Part shown: piece after piece, positions 5,539 to 13,884 of the stretch
How the letters are laid out: every line of letters begins with the position of its first letter
Position numbering within the stretch: the first letter of the stretch is position 1
DNA from: a virus
Direction: 5' to 3' (one strand)
DNA length: 32,781 nucleotides
Virus record (IMG/VR): IMGVR_UViG_3300046028_005384
Location: 1 to 32,781 of that record
Position numbers and translations under genes: made by a program
The notes under the pieces: generated by a model
Seen by the model: the letters and a program-made list of their open reading frames with translations, nothing else
Told to the model about the DNA's origin: nothing
Databases searched by the model: none

Positions 5539-8045
5539 TAGTTGAACCAATCCTCGAGTGTTGCTCTTTTTTCTGCTTGCCAGCCCATTGTATTTGTGAT
5601 CGACTCGATAGGGCTAAGATAGCCTTTCTCGAACTGCACCGCATAGTCGATATAAGTTTCCATCTTTAATTCTTTTGGTAGACCATTTGGGCATGCGATC
5701 ACATAGTCTTGTGTCGGGTTCGGGTTCCGAAGATACGCGAACTTAATCTTTTCACCGCTGGTAATCAACTGATATTTATTTGTCAGTTTCTTCTTCTTCA
5801 ACATTTCGTTGAAGACAACTGAACCGCGAACATGAATAGGTGTCTGACTCTGGAATCTTCCACCTACCCAATATTTCTCGATGTCTTTGACACCACGAGT
5901 GAAGGCTACATCATCAAATCCAAGCGAGGAAAACTCTGACTTGAAATTGGCCACATATTTCTGAAGATCTGTTTCAGATCCGCCCATGATAATCTCGAGA
6001 GACTTCTTAATGGCATCACGACATGCAGTCGGAGTCGAGGATCGAACTGCTTCGATGCCTGTCATCTTCAACTTCGGCTTCTCATACTCAACGCCTTCAG
6101 AGTTCCACACATTCAAGATGTACATCTTCTTGGCTTTCCAGATACCCTTATCGGCGATGTTCTCTCGCTTCATTTGCATCTTCTGATCGTATGCACGCAT
6201 ATATTCGGCAAGCTCTTGATAAGAACGATCGATGAATGGTTCGATACGTTCCTTACAGATCTTGTCGATATACTGAATCACCTTCTTGGTTTCAGGGATA
6301 TCATCACCGAATACATTCTTGACGAGATATTCGAGAGTCACATACACTGAATCGGTATCGGAAGCCAATACATAGTCAAAGTTTTCCGTCTTCAACAGTT
6401 TGTTGAGATAGTCATTCAACTTGTTCTCTATCCAACGAATGCTTAGCTGACCAGAGGTGGTAATGGCTTCGGCATTGTTGACGTCAAACCAACGGAACCA
6501 CTTGTTGCCGAGAGCACCATAAGCCGAGTTTAACTGAATCTTCTTGGCCATCTGCATGTTATCGAGACGTGCAATTTCTTTGATAAGATGAGGTTCTTTC
6601 GTCTTCTCGTATTCTTTCTTGCACTTGATCATCTGCTTCTTATATCGAGTACGATCATCATACATGCGATCCATAATCGATGGCAAGAAGCCACGCTTGG
6701 ACTTATCATAAATACAAAGGTTGGCAGCGATAGTACAGTTCGTTTTATCAAGATAGTCACCGAACTGACTAGCGCCACCAACAAGTAGGTCGTCGATCGA
6801 CACCTTATCTTTCAAGCGTGTAACAAGAGTCTCGGGCGAGATGTTGTACTGCATGATAAGGTGAGGATAAAGGGAGTTTAGATCGAACGACACAACCCAT
6901 TTACTCATGCCGACCTTCGGATCTTTGACATATCCGCCTACGAAGGCTCGGTCGGGTTTATTCTTATCGTTAAGAGGAACCACGATGTTTCGATCGAGAA
7001 GATAGTTGTGAGTGATCACGTCCCATTGCTTCACGGTTGCCATGGTATCTTCATAGTTTACTTTGGCGTCATAAGCCAAAGCATAGACCAATTCGATCAA
7101 CTTTAGCTTATCTTCAAGCCTCTCAACGATTTCAACATCTCGAACGTTGTATTCGATATAGAGTTGAAAGTTTCTGAGACGAAGGTCATCAAGATCGGTG
7201 TATCCTTCGTCTCGATAGTCAATCTTACCTTCGCCTAACTCGACTTGAGCGATGTAGTCAAGTCGGTAAGATTCCTGCTCTGTGTACGTAAACTTCCTGT
7301 AGAGTTTGATGTAATCAAGGACGGCGATGCCGATAGGGGCATAGCAAACACAGTCTCGTCCACGGCTGTTAACTTTGTATTCACGAAGTATTTTCCAGGG
7401 AGAGAGGCGTTCAGCGTGATCAGATCCAAGAACTTTTCGAATCCTGTTGACAAGATATGGGATATCGAAGAACTCGATGTTCCAGCCTGTGACAACGTCA
7501 GGCGAATAGAGTGATCCGTTCCAGACCTCGAGAAAGGCGAGTAAGAGTGCAGATTCGTCTGCGCATTTGTAATATTGTACATTGTCTTGATGCTCCTGAT
7601 ATTCACCGCAACCAAACGTAGTCTTTCTACCATTGCGGCCGATGGTAATCGCTGTGATTTCATTGTCTGCTTTCTCGATATCAGGAAAACCGCCTTCGAT
7701 GCTGGTCTCGATATCGATCGAACAAACTGAAACGAGGGCGGGATCATACTTGATCTCACCCTTATACTTGTCATAAATATACATGTAAGGCCAATCAGAG
7801 AGGCCATAGATGTTCATGCCCGCTACGTTCTCGTAACTTTGCAGAAACTCTCGCGTCTCAGACATGGAATCGAATTGCATCTTACCTACATATTCACCTT
7901 TCAGGTTCTTATGCTCGGTTTGTGCACTTGCTTGAACGAATAAATAAGGTTTGTATTTCACAGAAAACTTGACAGGTTTGCCGTCAGATATTCCGCGAAC
8001 TAGAATTTGATTTCGATGACGAGTAACATTGGTATAAAAATTCAT
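5538..8045 (-). CDS. 43: DNA polymerase, T4 gp43 / family B
   Basis: This 835-residue family B polymerase is complete. The 3'-5' exonuclease motifs are Exo I SIDIETSIEGG with D111 and E113, Exo II VTGWNIEFFDIPYLVNRI and Exo III YNVRDVEIVE. The polymerase motifs are A (SFDLNSLYPHLIMQYNI), B (KIQLNSAYGALGNKWFRW) and C (LASDTDSVYV). It makes both leading and lagging strands with clamp gp45 and loader gp44/62. I chose the ATG at 8043-8045, which has TGGAG 4-5 bases upstream and starts with MNFYTNV as in related phages; the frame could extend 8 codons upstream but lacks a ribosome site. Near 899 residues in T4, so slightly compact. Confidence 0.96.
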   Translation of the reverse strand: MNFYTNVTRHRNQILVRGISDGKPVKFSVKYKPYLFVQASAQTEHKNLKGEYVGKMQFDSMSETREFLQSYENVAGMNIYGLSDWPYMYIYDKYKGEIKYDPALVSVCSIDIETSIEGGFPDIEKADNEITAITIGRNGRKTTFGCGEYQEHQDNVQYYKCADESALLLAFLEVWNGSLYSPDVVTGWNIEFFDIPYLVNRIRKVLGSDHAERLSPWKILREYKVNSRGRDCVCYAPIGIAVLDYIKLYRKFTYTEQESYRLDYIAQVELGEGKIDYRDEGYTDLDDLRLRNFQLYIEYNVRDVEIVERLEDKLKLIELVYALAYDAKVNYEDTMATVKQWDVITHNYLLDRNIVVPLNDKNKPDRAFVGGYVKDPKVGMSKWVVSFDLNSLYPHLIMQYNISPETLVTRLKDKVSIDDLLVGGASQFGDYLDKTNCTIAANLCIYDKSKRGFLPSIMDRMYDDRTRYKKQMIKCKKEYEKTKEPHLIKEIARLDNMQMAKKIQLNSAYGALGNKWFRWFDVNNAEAITTSGQLSIRWIENKLNDYLNKLLKTENFDYVLASDTDSVYVTLEYLVKNVFGDDIPETKKVIQYIDKICKERIEPFIDRSYQELAEYMRAYDQKMQMKRENIADKGIWKAKKMYILNVWNSEGVEYEKPKLKMTGIEAVRSSTPTACRDAIKKSLEIIMGGSETDLQKYVANFKSEFSSLGFDDVAFTRGVKDIEKYWVGGRFQSQTPIHVRGSVVFNEMLKKKKLTNKYQLITSGEKIKFAYLRNPNPTQDYVIACPNGLPKELKMETYIDYAVQFEKGYLSPIESITNTMGWQAEKRATLEDWFN

Positions 8046-8074
8046 TGGATCTCCAGTATCTGGCCGCATTATTA

Positions 8075-8103
8075 GTTATACTCTAAAACCCAAATAAAGT
8101 ACA
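8075..8103 (-). promoter_or_regulatory. gp43 promoter, TGTACT-N17-TATAAC
   Basis: TGTACT at 8098-8103 (one base off the family -35), 17-base spacer, TATAAC at 8075-8080, about 30 bases upstream of the polymerase start. Confidence 0.65.
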
Positions 8104-8122
8104 TAGCAAAAGGCGATAATAA

Positions 8123-9307
8123 ATGAAATTAACTGAACATTTTTCTTTGGCAGAGATGATTGTTTCTCCTACTGCAAAAAGACTCGGACTTAGTAACACT
8201 CCAACTCCAGAACATATCGAGAATATGCGTTACTGCTGCGAAAAGATTCTCGAACCAGTTCGTAACCACTTTGGCAAACCAGTTCAAATCAACTCGTCTT
8301 ATCGTGCACCGTTGGTAAACAAGGCAGTTGGCGGATCGAAGACATCACAGCACGTCAATGGCCAAGCGATCGACTTCGAAATTCCTGGTATTGACAACAA
8401 AACTGTTGCCGATTGGATCGGTGACAATCTCGAGTTTGACCAAATCATTCTCGAGTTTTACACCAAGGGTGATAAGAATTCTGGTTGGGTTCATGCTTCG
8501 ATTAAGAAGACTGGCGGTAATCGTAAGATGCGTATGATTGCTTCGAAGTCGAAGGCAGGCGGTACCGTCTATACACAGGTAGCTGACTTTGATCCATCGA
8601 CGACAAAGGCAGCTGGGGCTCCTTCAATCGCCACAGCGCCAAAGCAAGCGCCTCCTCAGTCGTCTCCGGCGGCTCCTTCAAAAGTATCTGGTCTTGGTCC
8701 ATTAGCTGCTCTTCAAACTAAATGCGGCATTACTGCCGACGGTAAATGGGGACCAGGAACTTATGTGACCGCCAGAGATTATTTCAAACTATCGAATTCT
8801 CAGGCAGCTCACTTCTTCGGTCAGTGTGCTCACGAGTCAGGTGGGTTTAAGGTATTCTCTGAGAACCTGAACTACTCAGATAAGGGACTCAACGGAACCT
8901 TCCGAAAGTATTTTCCGACGGTCGCTTCGGCTGCAGGTTATGCTCGGAAGCCAGAGAAGATTGCAAACAAAGTGTATGCTAATCGGATGGGGAACGGTTC
9001 AGAAGCCTCTGGAGATGGTTGGAAGTGGCGCGGTCGTGGTCCAATCCAACTGACCGGGAAAGACAACTATACAGCTTTTGCCGCTGACGTAAAACGACCT
9101 GACGTCTTAACGAATCCAGATCTTGTGGTTGGTGAGTTGGCTTTTGAGTCTGCATTATGGTTCTTCCGTAAAAATGGATTGCTTGCAATTGCAGAAAAAG
9201 GCGTAACCGATGCCATCATCACTCAAATCTCGAAGCGAGTGAATGGCGGTACACACGGTCTTGATGATCGTTTAAAGAAAACAAAACAATACGCCAATTG
9301 GGGATAA
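8123..9307 (+). CDS. Modular endolysin: M15 peptidase fused to GH19 muramidase/chitinase-like domain
   Basis: This 394-residue protein is the only plus-strand gene. Residues 1-130 are a Peptidase_M15_3 domain with zinc ligands H77 and D84 (QHVNGQAIDF) and H124 (WVHASI); such domains cut peptide cross-links. A Pro/Ala/Ser-rich linker (about 158-186) leads to LQTKCGITADGKWGPGT, which looks like a short peptidoglycan-binding or GH19 entry motif, then a GH19 lysozyme-like domain with the catalytic Glu in QCAHESGGF (E238) and the GRGPIQLTGKDNY signature (about 304-316). The two activities would cut both glycan and peptide bonds of the host wall at lysis. No signal peptide is visible, so a holin is expected. 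AAAGGCG precedes the ATG. An intrinsic terminator follows at 9311. Confidence 0.9.
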   Translation: MKLTEHFSLAEMIVSPTAKRLGLSNTPTPEHIENMRYCCEKILEPVRNHFGKPVQINSSYRAPLVNKAVGGSKTSQHVNGQAIDFEIPGIDNKTVADWIGDNLEFDQIILEFYTKGDKNSGWVHASIKKTGGNRKMRMIASKSKAGGTVYTQVADFDPSTTKAAGAPSIATAPKQAPPQSSPAAPSKVSGLGPLAALQTKCGITADGKWGPGTYVTARDYFKLSNSQAAHFFGQCAHESGGFKVFSENLNYSDKGLNGTFRKYFPTVASAAGYARKPEKIANKVYANRMGNGSEASGDGWKWRGRGPIQLTGKDNYTAFAADVKRPDVLTNPDLVVGELAFESALWFFRKNGLLAIAEKGVTDAIITQISKRVNGGTHGLDDRLKKTKQYANWG

Positions 9308-9310
9308 GTT

Positions 9311-9339
9311 GAAGGGGAGCTTTCGCTCCCCTTCTTTTT
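9311..9339 (+). terminator. Intrinsic terminator after endolysin
   Basis: A perfect 10-base-pair stem (GAAGGGGAGC / GCTCCCCTTC) with a TTTC loop, followed by five T residues on the plus strand. It separates the plus-strand lysis gene from the converging Hsp20 gene. Confidence 0.9.
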
Positions 9340-9847
9340 ACTTAGTCTTACCTTCTGCCAAGAATTCGGCAGCTTGTGACGGATACTCTTCGTCAGGATC
9401 CTGAATGTGGATCTTCTTTGGCTTCTTATGCTCAGGAATAATAGCTTCCAAAGCAATCTTCAGAATACCATTCAGAAGAGAAGCTCCGCGAATCTCTACA
9501 TTATCTGCAAGATTGAACGTGCGAGTAAATGGGCGATTCGCAAGTCCTTGATATAAGAATGCCGGCCAAGTCCACTCGCCTTTCGAATCCTGCTCTGCAG
9601 GTTCGCCAGACTGAACATTGCCTTTGATGATTAGCTTATCTTCAGCAAGTTCTATCTCAAGATCTTGTTTACCGAAACCAGCAACAGCCATCTCGATAAG
9701 ATACTTGTTCTCATCAATCTTCTTGATATTGTATGGGGGATAGTTTTGAGCTGCCTTTACAGTCTGCTCTGCAGCTTCTGACATTCTCTTTACGATTGGA
9801 TCGAACCCTACAAAAAAGCGATCGAAATCCTTAATATTATTAAACAT
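9338..9847 (-). CDS. Hsp20/IbpA-type small heat-shock chaperone
   Basis: This 169-residue protein has an alpha-crystallin domain from about residue 37 to 140, with YLIEMAVAGFGKQDLEIELAEDKLIIKG as the typical core strands and GILKIALEAIIPEHKKPKKIHI as the C-terminal strand and I-x-I-like tail. It binds unfolding proteins without ATP; in T4-like marine phages it is often present and may support virion assembly or the stressed host. I chose the second ATG (9845-9847) because AGGAG stands 7 bases before it but only 1 base before the first. A late-promoter-like GATAAATA lies about 57 bases upstream. Confidence 0.88.
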   Translation of the reverse strand: MFNNIKDFDRFFVGFDPIVKRMSEAAEQTVKAAQNYPPYNIKKIDENKYLIEMAVAGFGKQDLEIELAEDKLIIKGNVQSGEPAEQDSKGEWTWPAFLYQGLANRPFTRTFNLADNVEIRGASLLNGILKIALEAIIPEHKKPKKIHIQDPDEEYPSQAAEFLAEGKTK

Positions 9848-9880
9848 ACTCATTCTCCTATTAAGCGAGTTTAGTTGTTG

Positions 9881-10324
9881 TCACCCAGTAGGCGTGACGG
9901 TTTTATTTATCAGATAAAGTTGAATACCTGCTTCTTGAAGCATCATTTTTGTGATATCCCAGTGAAAATGTTCAACATCTTCTGCTGGTTCATACGATAC
10001 TACCTTCGTAATTCCTTTCTGAATGATGCTCTTCGCGCATTCGCTACAAGGCAAAAGAGGACTATAAAGCGTACAACCTTCGACAGACAGCGGAGCATTG
10101 TCGAGTGCATTCCGTTCGGCATGAGCTACGAACAAATGCTTCGTCGGTCTATCGTTGTATCTCTCTGCGAGATCTTTCACACCACGAGGAAAGCCATTAA
10201 AACCAAGAGAGACGATACGATTGTGCTTATCTACAATGACGCAGCCTACTTGTGTTCGAGGATCCTTTGACCATGTCGCGACATGATCAGCGAGATCGAG
10301 GAATCGTGCTGCCCATTTGCTCAC
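9881..10324 (-). CDS. Deoxycytidylate (dCMP) deaminase-like protein
   Basis: This 147-residue protein has the zinc-dependent deaminase motifs HAE (H68, E70, in FVAHAERNALDNA) and PCSEC (C93, C96). The N-terminal KDPRTQVGCVIVDKHNRIVSLGFNGFPRG is typical of dCMP deaminases. The reaction makes dUMP from dCMP and feeds dTMP or modified thymidine synthesis, which may matter because a base-modification cluster lies at 28342-32781. It overlaps the cytidylyltransferase upstream by 4 bases. Confidence 0.88.
   Translation of the reverse strand: MSKWAARFLDLADHVATWSKDPRTQVGCVIVDKHNRIVSLGFNGFPRGVKDLAERYNDRPTKHLFVAHAERNALDNAPLSVEGCTLYSPLLPCSECAKSIIQKGITKVVSYEPAEDVEHFHWDITKMMLQEAGIQLYLINKTVTPTG
9904..9911 (-). 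promoter_or_regulatory. Possible late promoter octamer GATAAATA
   Basis: One base off the T4 late consensus TATAAATA, placed inside the end of the deaminase gene and about 57 bases before the Hsp20 start. Weak on its own. Confidence 0.3.
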
Positions 10325-10737
10325 TTCTTTTTCTCCGATTTAACAATACGTTCACGCAAACCAGATGAACTGTAGTTGTGCTTGCGACTGCAGTAGTGAA
10401 TCGGAATGTATAAATCGGATCCTGTAAAATCTGTTCGACCAGAGTAATCAGATCCAAGAAATCGAACATCCCAATCATAACCTGACAATAGGTTGAGTAG
10501 ATCTTCTTCTGTATCATATGGAATGATCTGATCCACATATTTGCAGGCATTAACCTGAATAAACCGCTCGGACAACGCCTGAACTGGCTTGTTTTTCTCA
10601 GGTCGATCGATTGTAGGATCTGATTGTAGAGCCACGACCAAACGATCACAGTTTTCCTTTGCTTCAGTCAACATCAAGATATGACCTGCATGAAACAAAT
10701 CAAAACAACTTGCTACGATGCCTACGCGTTCAGTCAT
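10321..10737 (-). CDS. Glycerol-3-phosphate-type cytidylyltransferase
   Basis: This 138-residue nucleotidyltransferase has the HxGH motif as FHAGH (H16, H19), the GIVASCFDLFHAGH opening of the TagD group and a C-terminal NYSSSGLRERI that resembles the family RTxGISTTxLKxRI site. It would join CMP to a phosphorylated alcohol or sugar alcohol, giving a CDP-activated precursor for surface polymers. Such genes are common in marine T4-like phages; the in vivo substrate is not known. It overlaps its upstream membrane microprotein and its downstream deaminase by a few bases. Confidence 0.85.
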   Translation of the reverse strand: MTERVGIVASCFDLFHAGHILMLTEAKENCDRLVVALQSDPTIDRPEKNKPVQALSERFIQVNACKYVDQIIPYDTEEDLLNLLSGYDWDVRFLGSDYSGRTDFTGSDLYIPIHYCSRKHNYSSSGLRERIVKSEKKK

Positions 10738-10847
10738 TCAAACAAAACTCCAATTACAGTTATCATAGCAAGCAAAAGAATAATACCAAGACAACCTGAT
10801 CCAGTTAGTCCATCCCACATTGCGCGTTGACGAGGATGATTAGTCAT
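10734..10847 (-). CDS. Single-helix membrane microprotein
   Basis: A 37-residue product, MTNHPRQRAMWDGLTGSG followed by a single hydrophobic segment CLGIILLLAMITVIGVLF. Start and stop overlap both neighbours (ATGA with the cytidylyltransferase). GAAGGCG lies 5 bases upstream. Function unknown. Confidence 0.6.
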   Translation of the reverse strand: MTNHPRQRAMWDGLTGSGCLGIILLLAMITVIGVLFE

Positions 10848-11052
10848 AATCGACGCCTTCATCTTGTTTGCGACCCATGTAGTGATCATCACTTACGCAA
10901 TGAAACTGTGCCTGAAGTCCACTATTAATAATCGTGCGAGTCACTTCACCTGCAAACTGAGCACACTGTTCCTGGCCATCAGTCTCATAGACATCCTTGG
11001 CAATGAACTCACCTTCTGCAGTAAACAGATAAACAATTAACCAAAAACTCAT
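10840..11052 (-). CDS. Small hypothetical protein
   Basis: This 70-residue protein begins MSFWLIVYLFTAEGEF, with a short hydrophobic N terminus that could be a strand or signal-like segment, and contains three cysteines. The length and opening resemble small phage proteins of unknown role. It overlaps the upstream membrane protein by ATGA. Confidence 0.6.
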   Translation of the reverse strand: MSFWLIVYLFTAEGEFIAKDVYETDGQEQCAQFAGEVTRTIINSGLQAQFHCVSDDHYMGRKQDEGVDYD

Positions 11053-11288
11053 TTCACTTCAACCTTGACAAGATTAGAAGGAGCAACGCAATAAGAGCCT
11101 GCATCGGTATCGACCTTAATTAGGCCTCCATCGTAGCAAGCCTTAATAGTTGCTTTATTCAGTGCGCGTTCTTCGTTTTCATTAATGATAGCCGATCCAA
11201 GAAACCAGCCAGTCAATAAAACCAGTAAACCCACCATTGTAGTAAAACTAAATACACGATCAAAAATTGTTTCCATAATATTCTTCAT
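11049..11288 (-). CDS. Small inner-membrane protein
   Basis: This 79-residue protein has a single transmembrane helix (FTTMVGLLVLLTGWFLGSAI, about residues 15-34) and a polar tail with two cysteines that would face the periplasm or cytoplasm. AAAAAGGA precedes the ATG by 6 bases. Function unknown. It sits in an overlapping chain from the metallopeptidase to the cytidylyltransferase. Confidence 0.65.
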   Translation of the reverse strand: MKNIMETIFDRVFSFTTMVGLLVLLTGWFLGSAIINENEERALNKATIKACYDGGLIKVDTDAGSYCVAPSNLVKVEVK

Positions 11289-11761
11289 ATCAATTCCTTT
11301 TTATATTGAACCCATTTTGCAAACAGCCCGACTTCGCGGCCATATGCTTCGATCTCCCAAGGAGAGTCAAAGTAATCATCTTCTTTACGTTTTGCTTTCC
11401 AAACTTCTCCCATCCACTTGCTGTAGATTTTGAGGCCTCCACGCGCAGCTACTGCATGACCAGTCTGAAGTTCGTTCTTGGCATGCTGCTTGACATGGAC
11501 CATTTCGTGGCCGAGAGTTTTGATCATTGTACCAATGTCTTGGTCACCCTTCAAGCCAATGGTGAACCACCGAGGATTGCGAAAACCGTCTTCATCGACA
11601 CATTCGCCTTCAACATCAAGGTTGTTATAAACTTCGATGTCGAGGGTAAGGTTGCGGACCATGCGAGGATCCATCAACTGATCGGCAAAAAACTCTGCGG
11701 CTTCCTTCAGGAGGGCTTTTTCTTTACGCTTGCCAATCATGCCGGTAATCGTGATATTCAT
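11285..11761 (-). CDS. SprT-like zinc metallopeptidase
   Basis: The product is 158 residues. The HExxH motif is HEMVH at residues 85-89 in TLGHEMVHVKQHAKNEL, and a downstream EIEAYGRE supplies a likely third ligand, as in SprT-like and related phage metallopeptidases. I chose the ATG at 11759-11761 because AAGGA lies 8 bases upstream and because the family promoter at 11789-11817 would start RNA near 11782, leaving a short leader; the earlier ATG codons sit in the leader. The substrate is unknown. Confidence 0.75.
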   Translation of the reverse strand: MNITITGMIGKRKEKALLKEAAEFFADQLMDPRMVRNLTLDIEVYNNLDVEGECVDEDGFRNPRWFTIGLKGDQDIGTMIKTLGHEMVHVKQHAKNELQTGHAVAARGGLKIYSKWMGEVWKAKRKEDDYFDSPWEIEAYGREVGLFAKWVQYKKELI

Positions 11762-11788
11762 GTTTTCGTCCTTCATCATTATAGGTTC

Positions 11789-11817
11789 ATCCTATCATGA
11801 AAATGGATTAATGTACA
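11789..11817 (-). promoter_or_regulatory. Early-type promoter, TGTACA-N17-TAGGAT
   Basis: TGTACA at 11812-11817, 17 bases, TAGGAT at 11789-11794. It follows directly after the cyclase stop and drives the metallopeptidase block. Confidence 0.68.
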
Positions 11818-11820
11818 TGT

Positions 11821-13884
11821 TTATTTTGATGTCGCGCGATAAATTCCGTCCCAATCAAGGAGTTTTTTGGACTGAAGATTTTGGATGCGCTGTTCCATCA
11901 TCTCGTAGTATGCATTCAGCTCTTCGTTCCAGCAACGCTTCAGATCTTTTATCAGATTAAGAGCTGCATCCCAATTACCTTGACGATAGAAGTCGAGGAA
12001 CTTTTTATGTAGAAGTTCTCCTGCGCCATCAGCAACATCAAAAATAGTATAGATGCGAGCAGGTTCTGTCTTACCTTTTACGGCAATGAGATCAAGTTCA
12101 ACTACTTGGTATACATCCCTAACCAATTCGGCAGTTTGTGGCCCGACGACAAGTTTGACCCCATAAGGCTTGGATTGACCTTCCAAACGAGCAGCCAAAT
12201 TAACGCCATCACCCAGGCAAGTATAGTCAAAACGCTGAGTACTGCCCATATTGCCAACAACCACAGTGGCAGTGTTAATACCAAGACCCATCCCAAAAGC
12301 GGGTATGCCTTCTCTTTCAACTTCTTCATTAAATATCTCCAGGTCTTTTAGCATCTGAAAGGATGTTCTCACTGCATCTAATGCATGCTGTTTGTTATCG
12401 AGTGGCGCATTCCAGAATGCCATCTGTGCATCACCAATATACTTATCTAACGTCCCATTGTTTTCAAGAATTGCTCTTGTCATGACTGTCATATAACGAT
12501 TCATGATTGATGTGAGGCCTTGGACATCTTCTCCGTAGTGTTCAGAAATTGTAGTAAAGCCTCGAACGTCAGTGAACATAATCGAAAGCTCTCTTGATTC
12601 TCCGCCGAGTTTCAAGAGGTCTGGTTGTCTTTGCAATCTCGCAACCAGATCTGGACTCAGATATGTGCCAAACTGTTTCTTAATCTGCTGCTTCTGAAGG
12701 AATTCAGAGATAAACTTTACGGTATAAATATGCATGTAGATGATAGCGATGGCCATTACGTTAAACGTCACATCTAACAAGATTCCTTTACTCGCGAATA
12801 AATACATCGGTAAATAAAGGTATCCACCTAGAATCAAACCTATCCAAACGATAGAGTATTTTAATCGAGAGATAATGATCAATGACAGAGCTAAAACAAG
12901 TAGAGCAGCCAAATCTACAAGCTGAGTCCAATTCGGAATCGAAACAGAATCACCATTTATCAGAGTCTCAAGAATACTCGCCTGGAGCTGATGGGGATGC
13001 TGCGCACCTGACGGAGTCGCTACGGGATTACTTACTCCAGCTGCAGTCACGCCGAGAATCACGATTTTACCTGTCAGATCAGGCAAAGGACTCGCATCAA
13101 TTTCGTATGACTGGAATCGATAGTTCGGATTGATGAACACTCTTCCATATTCGTCTGTTTTAATTGTTTCAAAAGAAGGAATTCGTAATGCTTCAACCCC
13201 AGTCTGATTTATCTTGGCTTGATACGAAGAGTCTCCTGCAGCTACACGCAGCATCTCTAGAGCAAATGCGGGATAGTATTCGCCTGATGACTCAGATAGA
13301 AGAGGAACTCGCCTTACAACCCCATCAGTCTCGGGTAGGGTTGACGTTATCCCAACACCGGCTGCGGCTTCTTGAAGAACTGAGACATTACTTAGAACGC
13401 ATGGGTATTGAGGAAGAAATTCAGTTGCTTCTCCATCGCCGATTACGGCAACGCCTGTTTTCCGAATTGTCGCACTTGCCCGAGAGCAAGAATCACTCAC
13501 AGTCTGACTGAGAACGACTGGATATTTGTTTAAGCTACTCGCAAGAACTCTATCAGTACCCATCCGATCAGGCTCAGGCATAAGTATAGTGCTGCCAACA
13601 AGAGCAGCCCCTCTGCTATAGACATCATCCAAAATTTTAGCGTGGACTTCGCGCGGGAAAGGCCACTGGCCATATTTTTCAATTGATTTCTCCCCTAAAT
13701 TAATGACTACAATCTGCTCAGATTGTTTTGCTTTATCAAGCATGATATAGTCATAGAATTTAAGACGAGTCGCTTCAACTAAATACGGATCTTGTAATTT
13801 AAAAGTAAGTAATAGTGCAAATGTAAAAAGAGCAAGCCATGGGCTCAATAGAATCTTTTTAATTTTTTGTGTAAGTATATCCAT
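11821..13884 (-). CDS. CHASE2 sensor fused to class III adenylate/guanylate cyclase
   Basis: This 687-residue membrane protein has transmembrane helix 1 (about 13-30), a periplasmic CHASE2 sensor (about 31-310), helices near 322-340, 344-363 and 369-387, and a class III cyclase domain (about 430-615). The catalytic residues look intact: metal aspartates D439 (FTDVRGF) and D485 (KYIGDAQMAFW), base-contact lysine K481, and the transition-state pair N562 and R566 (GDGVNLAARLEG). The sequence is of the bacterial CHASE2-cyclase type that most often makes cAMP. Cellular relatives are often encoded beside FecR-domain proteins, and here the FecR gene is two genes upstream. It starts inside the last 26 bases of the curlin-repeat gene, so it is the distal gene of the curli-type operon. 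A phage copy could raise cAMP in response to a periplasmic signal; that is inference. Confidence 0.92.
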   Translation of the reverse strand: MDILTQKIKKILLSPWLALFTFALLLTFKLQDPYLVEATRLKFYDYIMLDKAKQSEQIVVINLGEKSIEKYGQWPFPREVHAKILDDVYSRGAALVGSTILMPEPDRMGTDRVLASSLNKYPVVLSQTVSDSCSRASATIRKTGVAVIGDGEATEFLPQYPCVLSNVSVLQEAAAGVGITSTLPETDGVVRRVPLLSESSGEYYPAFALEMLRVAAGDSSYQAKINQTGVEALRIPSFETIKTDEYGRVFINPNYRFQSYEIDASPLPDLTGKIVILGVTAAGVSNPVATPSGAQHPHQLQASILETLINGDSVSIPNWTQLVDLAALLVLALSLIIISRLKYSIVWIGLILGGYLYLPMYLFASKGILLDVTFNVMAIAIIYMHIYTVKFISEFLQKQQIKKQFGTYLSPDLVARLQRQPDLLKLGGESRELSIMFTDVRGFTTISEHYGEDVQGLTSIMNRYMTVMTRAILENNGTLDKYIGDAQMAFWNAPLDNKQHALDAVRTSFQMLKDLEIFNEEVEREGIPAFGMGLGINTATVVVGNMGSTQRFDYTCLGDGVNLAARLEGQSKPYGVKLVVGPQTAELVRDVYQVVELDLIAVKGKTEPARIYTIFDVADGAGELLHKKFLDFYRQGNWDAALNLIKDLKRCWNEELNAYYEMMEQRIQNLQSKKLLDWDGIYRATSK

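Noticed and set aside
7576-7581. TGTACA within gp43
   Set aside because: No -10 box at the right distance (ACGAAT) and the site is in coding sequence.
11306-11800. Plus-strand open frame of 164 codons opposite the metallopeptidase
   Set aside because: The minus-strand protein has a clear HExxH motif and ribosome site; the opposite frame has no recognised feature.
12723-12730. Exact TATAAATA on the plus strand
   Set aside because: It lies inside the cyclase transmembrane region, antisense to a conserved gene with no plus-strand gene downstream, so it is most likely chance.
12882-13511. Two long open frames on the plus strand opposite the CHASE2 domain
   Set aside because: They lack ribosome sites and show shadow-like Gln/Ser/Leu-rich composition mirrored from a well-conserved minus-strand gene.
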